From Pseudanabaena sp. PCC 7367 (GTDB lineage Bacteria; Cyanobacteriota; Cyanobacteriia; Pseudanabaenales; Pseudanabaenaceae): DNA of 64,000 bases. The notes below the pieces were generated by a model, which saw only the letters and a program-made list of their open reading frames with translations, had not been told where the DNA came from and did not search any database. The position numbers and the translations under genes are program-made. Shown in pieces: positions 16,623 to 25,600 of the stretch; position 1 is the first letter of the stretch, and every line of letters starts with the position of its first letter. Where the stretch lies: the NCBI RefSeq assembly GCF_000317065.1, contig NC_019701.1, positions 1,674,001-1,738,000 of the forward strand, written 5' to 3'.

Positions 16623-19502
16623 TTATTGAGCTGAGGATTGAAAATTAAGGTTGATTAAAATCTGCGTAGCTCGGTCTAAAAAGTAGGGCTCAAAAAACAC
16701 CGAGGCGATCGCATTGTCTTGCAGTGGCAGTAGGTCAGTGGGATCGGGGCCGTCTTCATGGCGAGCCAGAATGCCAAACCCAGGTCGGGCGGTGCGATAT
16801 TCCCGTAATAGCGGAGTGCCAATTACTGGATCGGTGAGCCAGGCTAGAAAGCTGTTCGATCGATTCATCCGCTCCACGATCGCGGCGATTTGCACTTGCT
16901 CAAATTCACTCGGCAATCGCTTTTGGGCAGTAGCCCAGGCACGGGTAATCAATGCTCCTCTGGTGGCAGGATCGCTATCGGTAAACCAGGCCGCAATTAA
17001 CATCTCGATCGCAGTTTGGGGATTTTCAATTGTGCTAGTTAAATTCTGGGGCTGATTGGCGATCGCATCCGCCAGCAAAGAAATTGGTTGATGCTCCAGT
17101 TCCCTGAGATCGGTGAGTAACTGTTGTCGATCGCGGTTGGCGGCAGTCCAAAAATGAATCAGGGTTTGCACTAGCTTAACTGTGCGATATTTGGCGGGGT
17201 GATCGGTTAATTTTGCCAGGGCTTCGTCATAGTGGCGATCGACTTCGCTTAATACCTGTGGAAAGAATGGGGCGGCTTGCAAGCCAGGATTAGTGATAAA
17301 AATGGGGTTATATAAACATTCCTGGGCGATCGCCGCGATGGCTTCCTCTGGTCTTTGTTGTTGCAACCAACTTAAACCCAGACCAAAATTGAGCGATCGG
17401 CGAATTGGTAATAACTCCAGGGCACGCTCAAATTTATCGGCAGGATTGGTGCGATCAATTTCACTTTGTGTGATCAACTGGAGCCAGCCCGCATTGGTAT
17501 AGCCAAATTCTTGATTGGGGTCAGCTTCAATGCCGGATTTAAACCAACCATAAGCATTAGTTTGCATTTGTTGGGCAACATCAGGAGGAATGCCTAAACC
17601 TGCTGCTCGGATGCCAAGATCCCCCAAATTCCAACCTAGTTGATAGGCATAGTAGGGCTCCCAGGGGGCAAGATTATGGGCTCGCTCCAGGCTTTTGGCA
17701 AACCGATCGAGGTTCTCAAGTCCAGCGGTGGGGTCTTGTTCTTCTTCAAGATAATATCTGGCATTGTCTAAAAATATAAATCCTACGCTGGAGGACTGCC
17801 AGGCCATATGTACAGGTGTTAGCCAAACTAACCCCGCTAACAAAAATACGGTGGCGGCAGGGGCGACAAGGTTCCTGGGGCGATCGCCTAATTGGGGCAA
17901 TAATCTGGGCCGTAATATTTGCTCTGATGAAGGTTGAGGTGATTGATCTGGTGTAGGAGTGATAGTTGATACTTCGATCGGATCTGCTAGATCTTCATTT
18001 ACAGTCGATTCATTTTGCTCGTCTTGATCATTGGGTTCGTTTGATTGATCTGGCTCTAGATTTTCGCTCGACCCATTAGCTGGGAGTTCGCCATAACCAT
18101 AAACCTGTCCCAGGTGGGCAATGCAAGCCAGAATGAGAATCAAGCTGCCACTGATCGCAAAAATATCCAGTTGATAGTCAGTGATGGCGATCGTGCCATA
18201 GCCCAGCAAACTGCCATAGAGGCAATAGGTAAAAACTTGCGCTTGGCGATCGGCCTGCCACTTGGGTTGGCGATGTAGCCTAATTAATAGAGCAAGTAGG
18301 AGAATGATCGCCAGAAAACTAGTCACAATGCCCCATAGCCCTAGTTCTGCCCAGATTTGCACCGGGGTGCTGTGTAGTTGGGCGATCATCTCGGCCATTC
18401 TTGCTGCCCAGACCGGGCGAAACTTTTGATAGAGCATTGGCGTAGCGCCTGCCCCCGCCCCCACCAGCCAATGATGCAAGCCGATCTGCCAGCCTGTGTA
18501 GGTGGTGATCGCCCTGAAGCCAGGGTTATCAATGCCGCTGCCGGATAGCCAGTTGCCCAGCGAGGCGATCGAAAAAGAGAGTGAATAGCGCAGACGCTGG
18601 TTAAATACAAAGGTGAGGGCGATCGCGGTAATAAAGCCCAAGCCACCTAAACCCAACCACAAGCGCTTAATCTGGCTCCGCCACAATAACAACAGCAAAG
18701 CTGCACTACCCACCACCGTGAGCGCCAGAATGCCGCCCCGTGAACTGGTGGTGTAAAGGTCAACTAGACCTAAAACAACTCCAGCAGCCCAAACCTTGCG
18801 CCAGATTCCTTTCTGGGCGATCGCCAAGCCAACTAGAATCGGCATTGACAGCAACAAAAAACCAGCCACATAGTTTTGATGTCCTAGGGGCGCAGCATTC
18901 CGGTTGGCCAGATCAAAAAAGTCGAACGATGCCTTAACACCCGCTTGCCGCAGTTGTTGAATTTCGCCCAGCTTGGGAAATAACACCGTAACTAGCCAGT
19001 TTGCCAGACTCTCTACGATGAAAACCAAACTGAGGATGCCTTGAAACGTGAGCAGGTTAATTAGTTTGGGGCTATATTTTGCCCTGAGCTTGGGGGCAGC
19101 AATAGTAATTGTTTCCGACCATCTTTCCTTAACACTCTTGGTTTGATCGCTGGTGATCACATCCTGGCTGAGGTAGTTATTTACTGCATAGATCGCCGCC
19201 AAGCAACCAAAGGCGATCAAACTTTGCCAGAGGGCTTGCGATCGAAAGGGCGCAAAGATAACCCCCAGACAGAGATTGATAAACAACAGAGTAATCGGCC
19301 AATCCAGGTGATGCCCCAGCCAATAGAACGGTGATTGCTTGCGCCATAGTCCCAACAGCGCCGCGATCGCCATACAGAGCAATCCCACCTGAGCGATCAT
19401 TACCCAGGGCCAGCGATATGCTTCGGTGCTGGCATTTGGCAACAGGGTAAAGACAAAGTAAATCAGAGCCCCTAGCAGCCCCAGCAGTTTTCCTGATCCC
19501 AT
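16623..19502 (-). CDS. O-antigen ligase-like membrane protein with C-terminal TPR-like region
   Basis: The first 460 of 959 residues are a polytopic membrane domain with about 11 helices and a large loop containing GIDNPGFRAITTYTGWQIG, typical of the Wzy/O-antigen ligase (WaaL) superfamily. These enzymes join or polymerise lipid-linked glycans on the outer face of the plasma membrane. A Glu/Asp/Asn-rich linker (about 470-530) and one more helix (about 548-565) follow. The C-terminal 390 residues are helical and contain TPR-like units (for example NLGDLGIRAAGL, ERALELLPIRRSLNFGLGLSWL). This fused layout occurs in other cyanobacteria; the glycan is unknown. It converges with the ABC permease, 29 bp apart. 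Confidence 0.8.
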   Translation of the reverse strand: MGSGKLLGLLGALIYFVFTLLPNASTEAYRWPWVMIAQVGLLCMAIAALLGLWRKQSPFYWLGHHLDWPITLLFINLCLGVIFAPFRSQALWQSLIAFGCLAAIYAVNNYLSQDVITSDQTKSVKERWSETITIAAPKLRAKYSPKLINLLTFQGILSLVFIVESLANWLVTVLFPKLGEIQQLRQAGVKASFDFFDLANRNAAPLGHQNYVAGFLLLSMPILVGLAIAQKGIWRKVWAAGVVLGLVDLYTTSSRGGILALTVVGSAALLLLLWRSQIKRLWLGLGGLGFITAIALTFVFNQRLRYSLSFSIASLGNWLSGSGIDNPGFRAITTYTGWQIGLHHWLVGAGAGATPMLYQKFRPVWAARMAEMIAQLHSTPVQIWAELGLWGIVTSFLAIILLLALLIRLHRQPKWQADRQAQVFTYCLYGSLLGYGTIAITDYQLDIFAISGSLILILACIAHLGQVYGYGELPANGSSENLEPDQSNEPNDQDEQNESTVNEDLADPIEVSTITPTPDQSPQPSSEQILRPRLLPQLGDRPRNLVAPAATVFLLAGLVWLTPVHMAWQSSSVGFIFLDNARYYLEEEQDPTAGLENLDRFAKSLERAHNLAPWEPYYAYQLGWNLGDLGIRAAGLGIPPDVAQQMQTNAYGWFKSGIEADPNQEFGYTNAGWLQLITQSEIDRTNPADKFERALELLPIRRSLNFGLGLSWLQQQRPEEAIAAIAQECLYNPIFITNPGLQAAPFFPQVLSEVDRHYDEALAKLTDHPAKYRTVKLVQTLIHFWTAANRDRQQLLTDLRELEHQPISLLADAIANQPQNLTSTIENPQTAIEMLIAAWFTDSDPATRGALITRAWATAQKRLPSEFEQVQIAAIVERMNRSNSFLAWLTDPVIGTPLLREYRTARPGFGILARHEDGPDPTDLLPLQDNAIASVFFEPYFLDRATQILINLNFQSSAQ

Positions 19503-19665
19503 AATTGCTCTATTTGTGTCCAGTAATTGCCAGCCCAGTTAGTCTGCCACATTTTAGATCAATAGACATGGCTGACTTCCTCATCTTTCCCTGACTTGAG
19601 GGTACTTAGCGCAATCGATCGCCTGGGGTTTATTTCAGCCATTAGGCAAGATCGATATCACCTCA

Positions 19666-19760
19666 TAATTGCTCAGTAATTGCTCAGTAATTGCTCAGTA
19701 ATTGCTCAGTAATTGCTCAGTAATTGCTCAGTAATTGCTCAGTAATTGCTCAGTAATTGC
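19666..19760. repeat. 11-bp tandem repeat, eight perfect copies
   Basis: TAATTGCTCAG is repeated eight times without a mismatch (19666-19753), followed by the first seven bases of a ninth copy. The perfection suggests recent expansion by slippage and likely length variation between strains. Confidence 0.97.
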
Positions 19761-20047
19761 AACCAAGCATCGCAAAAAGCCTCAGTCAAAAAGAGTCAAA
19801 AAGAATAGTTCATAAACTCAGCTCAACCCGATATACTAGGTATATATTTGGGACTAAATTCAATAAATGCTAATCGATTTATGGAACTAGATGGCTCCCG
19901 ATCGCCAATGGGAATATGCGATCGCTATGTAATCGCCGTTTAGTTTTAACTAGAATTTAATCCTCAAAATTAAGCATATCCTGATTATCTTTACAGCTAA
20001 ATCCCGATCTTTGATCCAGGTTCAATCAAGCTCAAGTCAGGTATCTC

Positions 20048-20170
20048 ATGCCGAGGTATCTGGAGCTGAATCCTTGTCAAGCGATCGCTGCGATTGGTGC
20101 TAAACATAATTGTCAGGTGACCTTACTGGGAGAAGGGTTTATTAATGGGTGGCTTGCGATCGGATTATAG
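20048..20170 (+). CDS. Possible 40-residue peptide upstream of the pentapeptide gene
   Basis: An ATG at 20048 opens a 40-codon frame ending at 20170, 26 bp before the next start. The predicted product is a mix of polar and hydrophobic residues ending in GFINGWLAIGL. There is no strong Shine-Dalgarno sequence and I recognise no family. It could be a leader peptide, or chance. Confidence 0.2.
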   Translation: MPRYLELNPCQAIAAIGAKHNCQVTLLGEGFINGWLAIGL

Positions 20171-20196
20171 CAACGACCTCATATTTAGTAAGGGAC

Positions 20197-20889
20197 ATGA
20201 AACTAAAAAATATTGCCACTGGATTGTTGGTTGCAACTAGCCTGACTTTTAGCTTTGGCAGTCAAGCTAAAGCCGAAGACCCAGGCCATCTTCTCTATTT
20301 AATGAAGCACCTGGTTTGTGAGCGCTGCGCCCTCGATAATATTGACGTGAGTGATGCCAATCTGGCTGGCGCTTTCCTCAATGGGGTAGACATGCGCGAC
20401 AGCAGGTTAAGCGGTGTAAATCTAGCGTTTGCGGAATTGGTGGAAGCTAATTTGAAACGCGCTACCTTAATTGATGCCAACTTGCGTAATGCCTTCATGA
20501 TGGGAATCACGCTTAATGATGCCAGACTCACGGGTGCCAGAATTGATAGCAGCCGACTGAATTATGCCCAACTGGTCGGAGCCGATCTCTCTGCCACCAG
20601 CATGATCAGCACCGATCTCACTAAGGCCGATTTGAGCCGGGCTAATCTCACGGGAGCCAGTATGCGCTTTGCCAAAGCTCCCGGCGCTGACTTTAGCGGA
20701 GCCGATCTCAGCGATGCTAATCTCTATTTTGCCGATCTGCGTGGTGCTGACCTGCGTGGCGCTAATTTAACGGGTGCTGATTTGAGCAAGGCCAAATTGG
20801 CTGGTGCAAAACTGACTGGCGCTAACCTCTGTCGGGCGATCATGCCAGATGGCATTCCTTCGCTGTCTGACTGTGGCCCCGAAGAATAG
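20197..20889 (+). CDS. Exported pentapeptide-repeat protein
   Basis: The first 26 residues form a Sec signal peptide (MKLKNIATGL...SQAKA, cleavage before ED). A short region with two cysteines (VCERCALDN) follows. Then comes a continuous array of about 30 A(D/N)LXX pentapeptides (SDANL, TGADL, RGADL and so on), which fold into a right-handed quadrilateral beta-helix. Periplasmic or lumenal pentapeptide proteins are common in cyanobacteria and their function is mostly unknown. A GTG 48 bp upstream would put 16 polar residues before the signal peptide, so I prefer the ATG at 20197. A good terminator follows, so it is probably monocistronic. Confidence 0.85.
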   Translation: MKLKNIATGLLVATSLTFSFGSQAKAEDPGHLLYLMKHLVCERCALDNIDVSDANLAGAFLNGVDMRDSRLSGVNLAFAELVEANLKRATLIDANLRNAFMMGITLNDARLTGARIDSSRLNYAQLVGADLSATSMISTDLTKADLSRANLTGASMRFAKAPGADFSGADLSDANLYFADLRGADLRGANLTGADLSKAKLAGAKLTGANLCRAIMPDGIPSLSDCGPEE

Positions 20890-21288
20890 CGGAATAGCGA
20901 CACCAATCCTTCAATACTTTTAATTAATAATTACTTCGATTACCAGGTATAAGATCGCCAAAGGATCTGAAACCAGATTCTCGATCGCTGATTAGTAATT
21001 AAGAACTTACTGCCGTAGCTGCACAGTTACGGTTTTTTGTTGCTTTTAATTATTCTAAGCCTGCCTTAAGATATAGCAGCCATGGGGATATTTAGGACAT
21101 GATTTACGCAGAGACTATTCCAGTGAACTAGCAAACATATCTACTTTTAGTCCTCATAAACTCTTCAAGTGCTATAGCCTTGGCTATTAGACTTCTTACA
21201 TAAATCATAAATGCTTATTTAAGCGCTGAGATCGTAACTCCCAGGCTACGATATTCGACTTTTGCAAGAGTTCTACTGGCTTGATCTT
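20890..21288. other. Intergenic region between the pentapeptide gene and hisC
   Basis: 399 bp between convergent genes. Apart from the terminator at 21013-21038 no feature is recognised. Confidence 0.4.
21013..21038 (+). terminator. Rho-independent terminator of the pentapeptide gene
   Basis: A stem of CCGTA with TACGG, extended by a G-T pair and CTG/CAG, is followed directly by six T (21033-21038). It lies about 125 bp after the stop codon. Confidence 0.8.
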
Positions 21289-22359
21289 CTAAAGAGAATT
21301 AAGGCAATCGCCCATTCGTTCAATTAAGCGTTGATTTTGCGATCGAGTGCCCACCGTGATCCGCAAACCACCGCCAGTCTGACGAATTAAAGTTCCTTTT
21401 TGTTTGAGCGCCTGGGCGATCGCTTTGTTATCCTGACCACGGGCATACAAGAAATTGCCAGCACTCGGCCACACCCTTAAACCCAAATTGCTTAATTCCC
21501 GATAGAGGCGATCGCGTTCCTGCCTGATTTCTGGCACTAGTTCCAGGAGTCGATCGCGGTTGTCCATAGCCAACTCTGCCGCAGTATGGGCAATTGTAGG
21601 CAGGTTATAGGGCAGGCGCACTTTTTCTAGGGCTTCAATCAACTCATTGGCCGCAAAGGCATAGCCCACCCGATAGGCCGCCAATCGAAACGCCTTGGAG
21701 AAGGTACGCATAATCAACCAGTTGGGATGCTGGTCTAGCTCGGCTGCCAGGGTGTGACTAGCAAATTCAAAGTAGGCTTCATCAATCACCACCAGGATGT
21801 TGCTGGGCAGCGATCGCACCCAATCTAGTTCCGCTGAGTTGAGAAGATTCCCCGTAGGAGAGTTAGGATGCACCAGGCCGATCGCGGCCACATGATGCTG
21901 TTCGATCGCAGCTTGGGCGGCGGCTAAGTCAATTTGGAAATTTTGGTCATGGCGTGGCACCTTCACCACTGGAATGCCAAGGCTGCGAGCTAAGATGTCG
22001 TACATCGAAAAGGTGGGCTCAGCTACCATGATGCTGCCGCGATGCAGACAGGCCACAACCAAGAGCGATCGAATAATTTCATCGGAGCCACAGCCGATCG
22101 AAATCTGGGACGACGTAATCCCATGCCCCACATAGTTAGCAATTAACTGTTTGAGGTGAGCATATTCGCCATCTGGATAGCGATTGGCTTTAATTTGATC
22201 ACTGGCGATCGTGCCGAGTTGGGACTTAAACCAATCCGGTAGATCGCTAGATACCTCATTAGCATCAATTTTATCAATCTCGGTGGCGGTAATATCAGCC
22301 AGGCTTTCAGCTTTGTAGGCAGAAAGGGTGGCGATGTCGGGGCGCACTAGTTGCTGCAT
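21289..22359 (-). CDS. hisC: Histidinol-phosphate aminotransferase
   Basis: HisC is a PLP enzyme that converts imidazole acetol phosphate plus glutamate to histidinol phosphate. Fold-type I motifs are in place in 356 residues: GCGSDEII at the cofactor cup, HPNSPTGN (Asn contacting PLP), DEAYFEF (Asp pairing with the pyridine nitrogen), the Schiff-base Lys in RTFSKAFRLAAYRVGY and the C-terminal Arg in GGLRITVGT. Closely related enzymes also act on aromatic amino acids. It stands alone; no other his gene is in the window. Confidence 0.92.
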   Translation of the reverse strand: MQQLVRPDIATLSAYKAESLADITATEIDKIDANEVSSDLPDWFKSQLGTIASDQIKANRYPDGEYAHLKQLIANYVGHGITSSQISIGCGSDEIIRSLLVVACLHRGSIMVAEPTFSMYDILARSLGIPVVKVPRHDQNFQIDLAAAQAAIEQHHVAAIGLVHPNSPTGNLLNSAELDWVRSLPSNILVVIDEAYFEFASHTLAAELDQHPNWLIMRTFSKAFRLAAYRVGYAFAANELIEALEKVRLPYNLPTIAHTAAELAMDNRDRLLELVPEIRQERDRLYRELSNLGLRVWPSAGNFLYARGQDNKAIAQALKQKGTLIRQTGGGLRITVGTRSQNQRLIERMGDCLNSL

Positions 22360-22650
22360 TTTGTGCTCTGGTTTAGTTGGTTAAACTGAGAGATTTTTAA
22401 AGATTTTTAGAGACTTAAAACTCATGAAATTCTCGAACCAAAAAATTTGGTAGCCCTGAACGTGTCAGGATATCTGGCTATGGGAGCAAGACTGAATCCA
22501 GCATCCACTCCTAGAAATCCTTACTTTTAGATCAATACCAAAAATTCAAAATCTCAGGCTCTTAAATTATAGGCTTATAGGCTGATGTGCCGATCGCTAA
22601 GCTCTCAACTCAGCCACCTCTACACATATTGAGCATATATTAAACACATA

Positions 22651-25600
22651 TTAAGCATATTCCCTTGCCACAAACTCAGGGAATACCAACGGCTCCGCCA
22701 GGGTTTGCTGCATATTCGAGACGATCGTTTGCAGGTAGCTATTCAGCAGTTGTAACTTTTGTAAATTGGGTTGATAGGTGCCATCGGTTTGGAACTCAAA
22801 TAGCTGTCCCGCAAATAGTTCTGGCGATAGGGTGGGGTCATTTAAGATTATTTCTTTCTCTGGTTCCTGCCAGGGGAACAAACCAGCCGGTAGCTCACCT
22901 TGCAGAATATTCATGATCCGATCGCGGCAAGCATTGGCATTCACGCCCCGCGCCTGGAGCTGTTGAATCAGGCGATTGTGGCTCACCGGATTACGCAAAT
23001 TAAGCTTGCAAATTTCCTGGAGCAAGAAGTAATCGGAATATTGTTGCCGGGAAATATCAATCAAATGGCGATAGAGCGGCACCAGCGACAAGCCAGCCGC
23101 GTTAGTATATTTAGCCAACCGCTCAACCTGGGCATTCGGCAGCTTTTGCACCAACCAGCGGTTTAAGGATGGTAACAGGGTGGTGTCACCCACCAGCCAG
23201 ACGGAACGAACCTCAGTGGCCGCGATTCCAGAGTTGCTGAGCAGGTTATTTAAGTGGCGATTGATTAATTGAATATAGGGGTGCAACACCTGATTTTCTA
23301 GCTCACGGCGTAACACGGTTAAGGGCAAGTCCTGGACTGTGGTGCTCCATTCTTCCAGATTCTTATCGATCGTGAAGGCCACCTTAAGCTTGGCTGCCGC
23401 TTGCAGAAATTCACGCCCTACCTTGCTGCTGAGTAAATATTGCTGCAAAATAGCCCGCTGTGATGGGGCAGGATCACCTGACTCCGGCAGCGCAAATTGG
23501 GTTAAATCAAATTCTGGCTGGTCAACGGCGGCGATCAATTGCCAGTGGGGGTAGAGTAAATGGGTGACAATATCTTGCTCTAGGGCATTGCCAGCATAAT
23601 CCAGGCCAATGTTCTTAATATAGCTGCGATGTACCTTGCCACCACTGGCTCTGACCAGGCATAAACTGGTGGCAGCCGCACCAGCATCGATCGCTAAGGT
23701 GGATGGAGCCAAATCAGCTTGGGTATGAATCCTGAGCAGCAAAGGCGCGATCGCCCGATCGACCACCATCACCTTCTCTGCCGCATCAACCAATCCCGCA
23801 CTTAAAACCGCCTCGCGCAGATTGAGCCCATAGGTATCTGGCCACCCGGTCGGATGCCCCAAAAGCACCCCATTTAGATGTTGGAGAATATCGCCCAGGT
23901 TTGGCAATAGGCTGTGAATTGCCTCAGCCCTCAGCTTGACCAGCAATTGTTTGAGCGTTCCTTGTACCCACCGCAGCGGTAGCGATTGTTGTTTGCTTTG
24001 TTGCACGATCGGTTGCCAAGCGCTAATACCTCGATAGGGCAGACCGAGCTTTAGTAACGACTTAAAGTGACTGATATGACTCTGGTTCAGGGTTGCTGCC
24101 GTGATGCCAACTGCAATATTAGCCTGGAGCGGGTCAGCATTCTCCTGCGCATCACTACTATGTATCCCCACCGTGGGAATAGTCGGCGTGGCATTACTAG
24201 GATCACCAAAGGAAAGGGGATAAATGCTGCCGCTATTGGCATTCACCAGCGTGGCGCTGAGATGATTGCTGCCAAAATCGATCCCCAAAAACCAGGTATC
24301 TGAAACATCGGTTGGGGTGGGGGTAGGGTTACCGATCGCTGGTAAGACTAAATCTAGCTGCGATCCGGTTAGCTCTGGTGGCTCTGGCTCAACTTCCACT
24401 GCCTCTACGTCAAGGAAATTAGCGGGGCGATCGAAGGTATTTGGATCAGCGTCTGGATCGGTGAATCTGAGATCAGTGGATGCGGAAGTTTGATCGGTTG
24501 CTGAATTAATTTGGAAGTCGGGCAAGTTATAAATAGCTTCATTCCAGGCTGGGTCTTGGCTCAGATCGGCCACATCCGCCTCAGTGGGGGAGAAACCCTG
24601 CCAGGTGTAGTCTTGGGCTTCTTGATCGGCTAGTTCGGTTAACTTCAGTTCTGCCTCACTCAAAACTGGTTCTGGCTCAGCTACATTTTGATCGCTTGAA
24701 GCAATGGGATCACTCAAATCAGTGCCAAAATCTTGATTGAGCCCGGTTTCTAATTCAGCCAAAGCATTTAGCTCTGCATCAAGGGCTAATGCCGGATCAG
24801 ATTCATCTGATTCATTAAACTGGTCAGATTCGCTAGATTCAACCGATTCATCCAATTCATGATTAATAAAACCATGATCGATCGTTTGACCATCTGCTTG
24901 GTTTGATTGATTTGCTAAATCATCGGCAAATTGATTTAATTGCTGATCTTGTTCATCTTCTAAGGATGCATAAAAGTCTTTCTCAGCATCAGGATCAGCA
25001 TTGTCTGAATCGGCTTCATCGAAACGATCGCCATTGTAGCTTTCAATTTCAGTTTCTTGGTCAGTGAGCAAATCCGCAGTTAAGGCACTGAGCATTTCTG
25101 CCGCATCTTCATTCTGCTCCACTTCTGGCAAGCCTTCTAGCACCGTATCCATGTCTGTATCCACATCAAGGCCGTCGATTCCCTGCAAAATGGTATCGAG
25201 TTCTTGATCGACATCAATATTGCGATCGAGTCCCTGGACTAACTCATCTAACTCTCGATTCAGATCTTGTACACCACCACTAGGCTCAGGAGTAGATGTC
25301 TGTGGCGCATTGGCATTAGTGAGCAGATCAAAACTATGATCCTGCTCTTGGGCTAATTGCTCTAGTTCAAATTTCAAATCTTGCTCTAGCCTTGATTCCA
25401 GGTCCGGCAAGTCCGGTAATAGGGGCTCGGTATTGGACTCTAGATTCTCTAAATTAAGATCGCTATCGTTGCTGTAATCACTATTAAATGTTGGCAGTGG
25501 GATCTCGGCATCTAGATCTACGTCAGCCAAGCCCAGTAAATCATCGATCGTGCGATCGGTTATTGCCTCAGCATCATTGAAACTATCAAAACCACTAGAG

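Larger units (their letters stand above)
19503..20196. other. Intergenic region between divergent genes, with 11-bp repeat array
   Basis: 694 bp upstream of both the O-antigen-ligase-like gene and the pentapeptide gene. It contains the 11-bp array at 19666-19760 and a possible 40-codon ORF at 20048-20170. Otherwise it is A+T-rich without a recognised motif. Confidence 0.5.

Noticed and set aside
19666-19760. CRISPR array
   Set aside because: Units are 11 bp and contiguous, without spacers; no cas genes are in the window.
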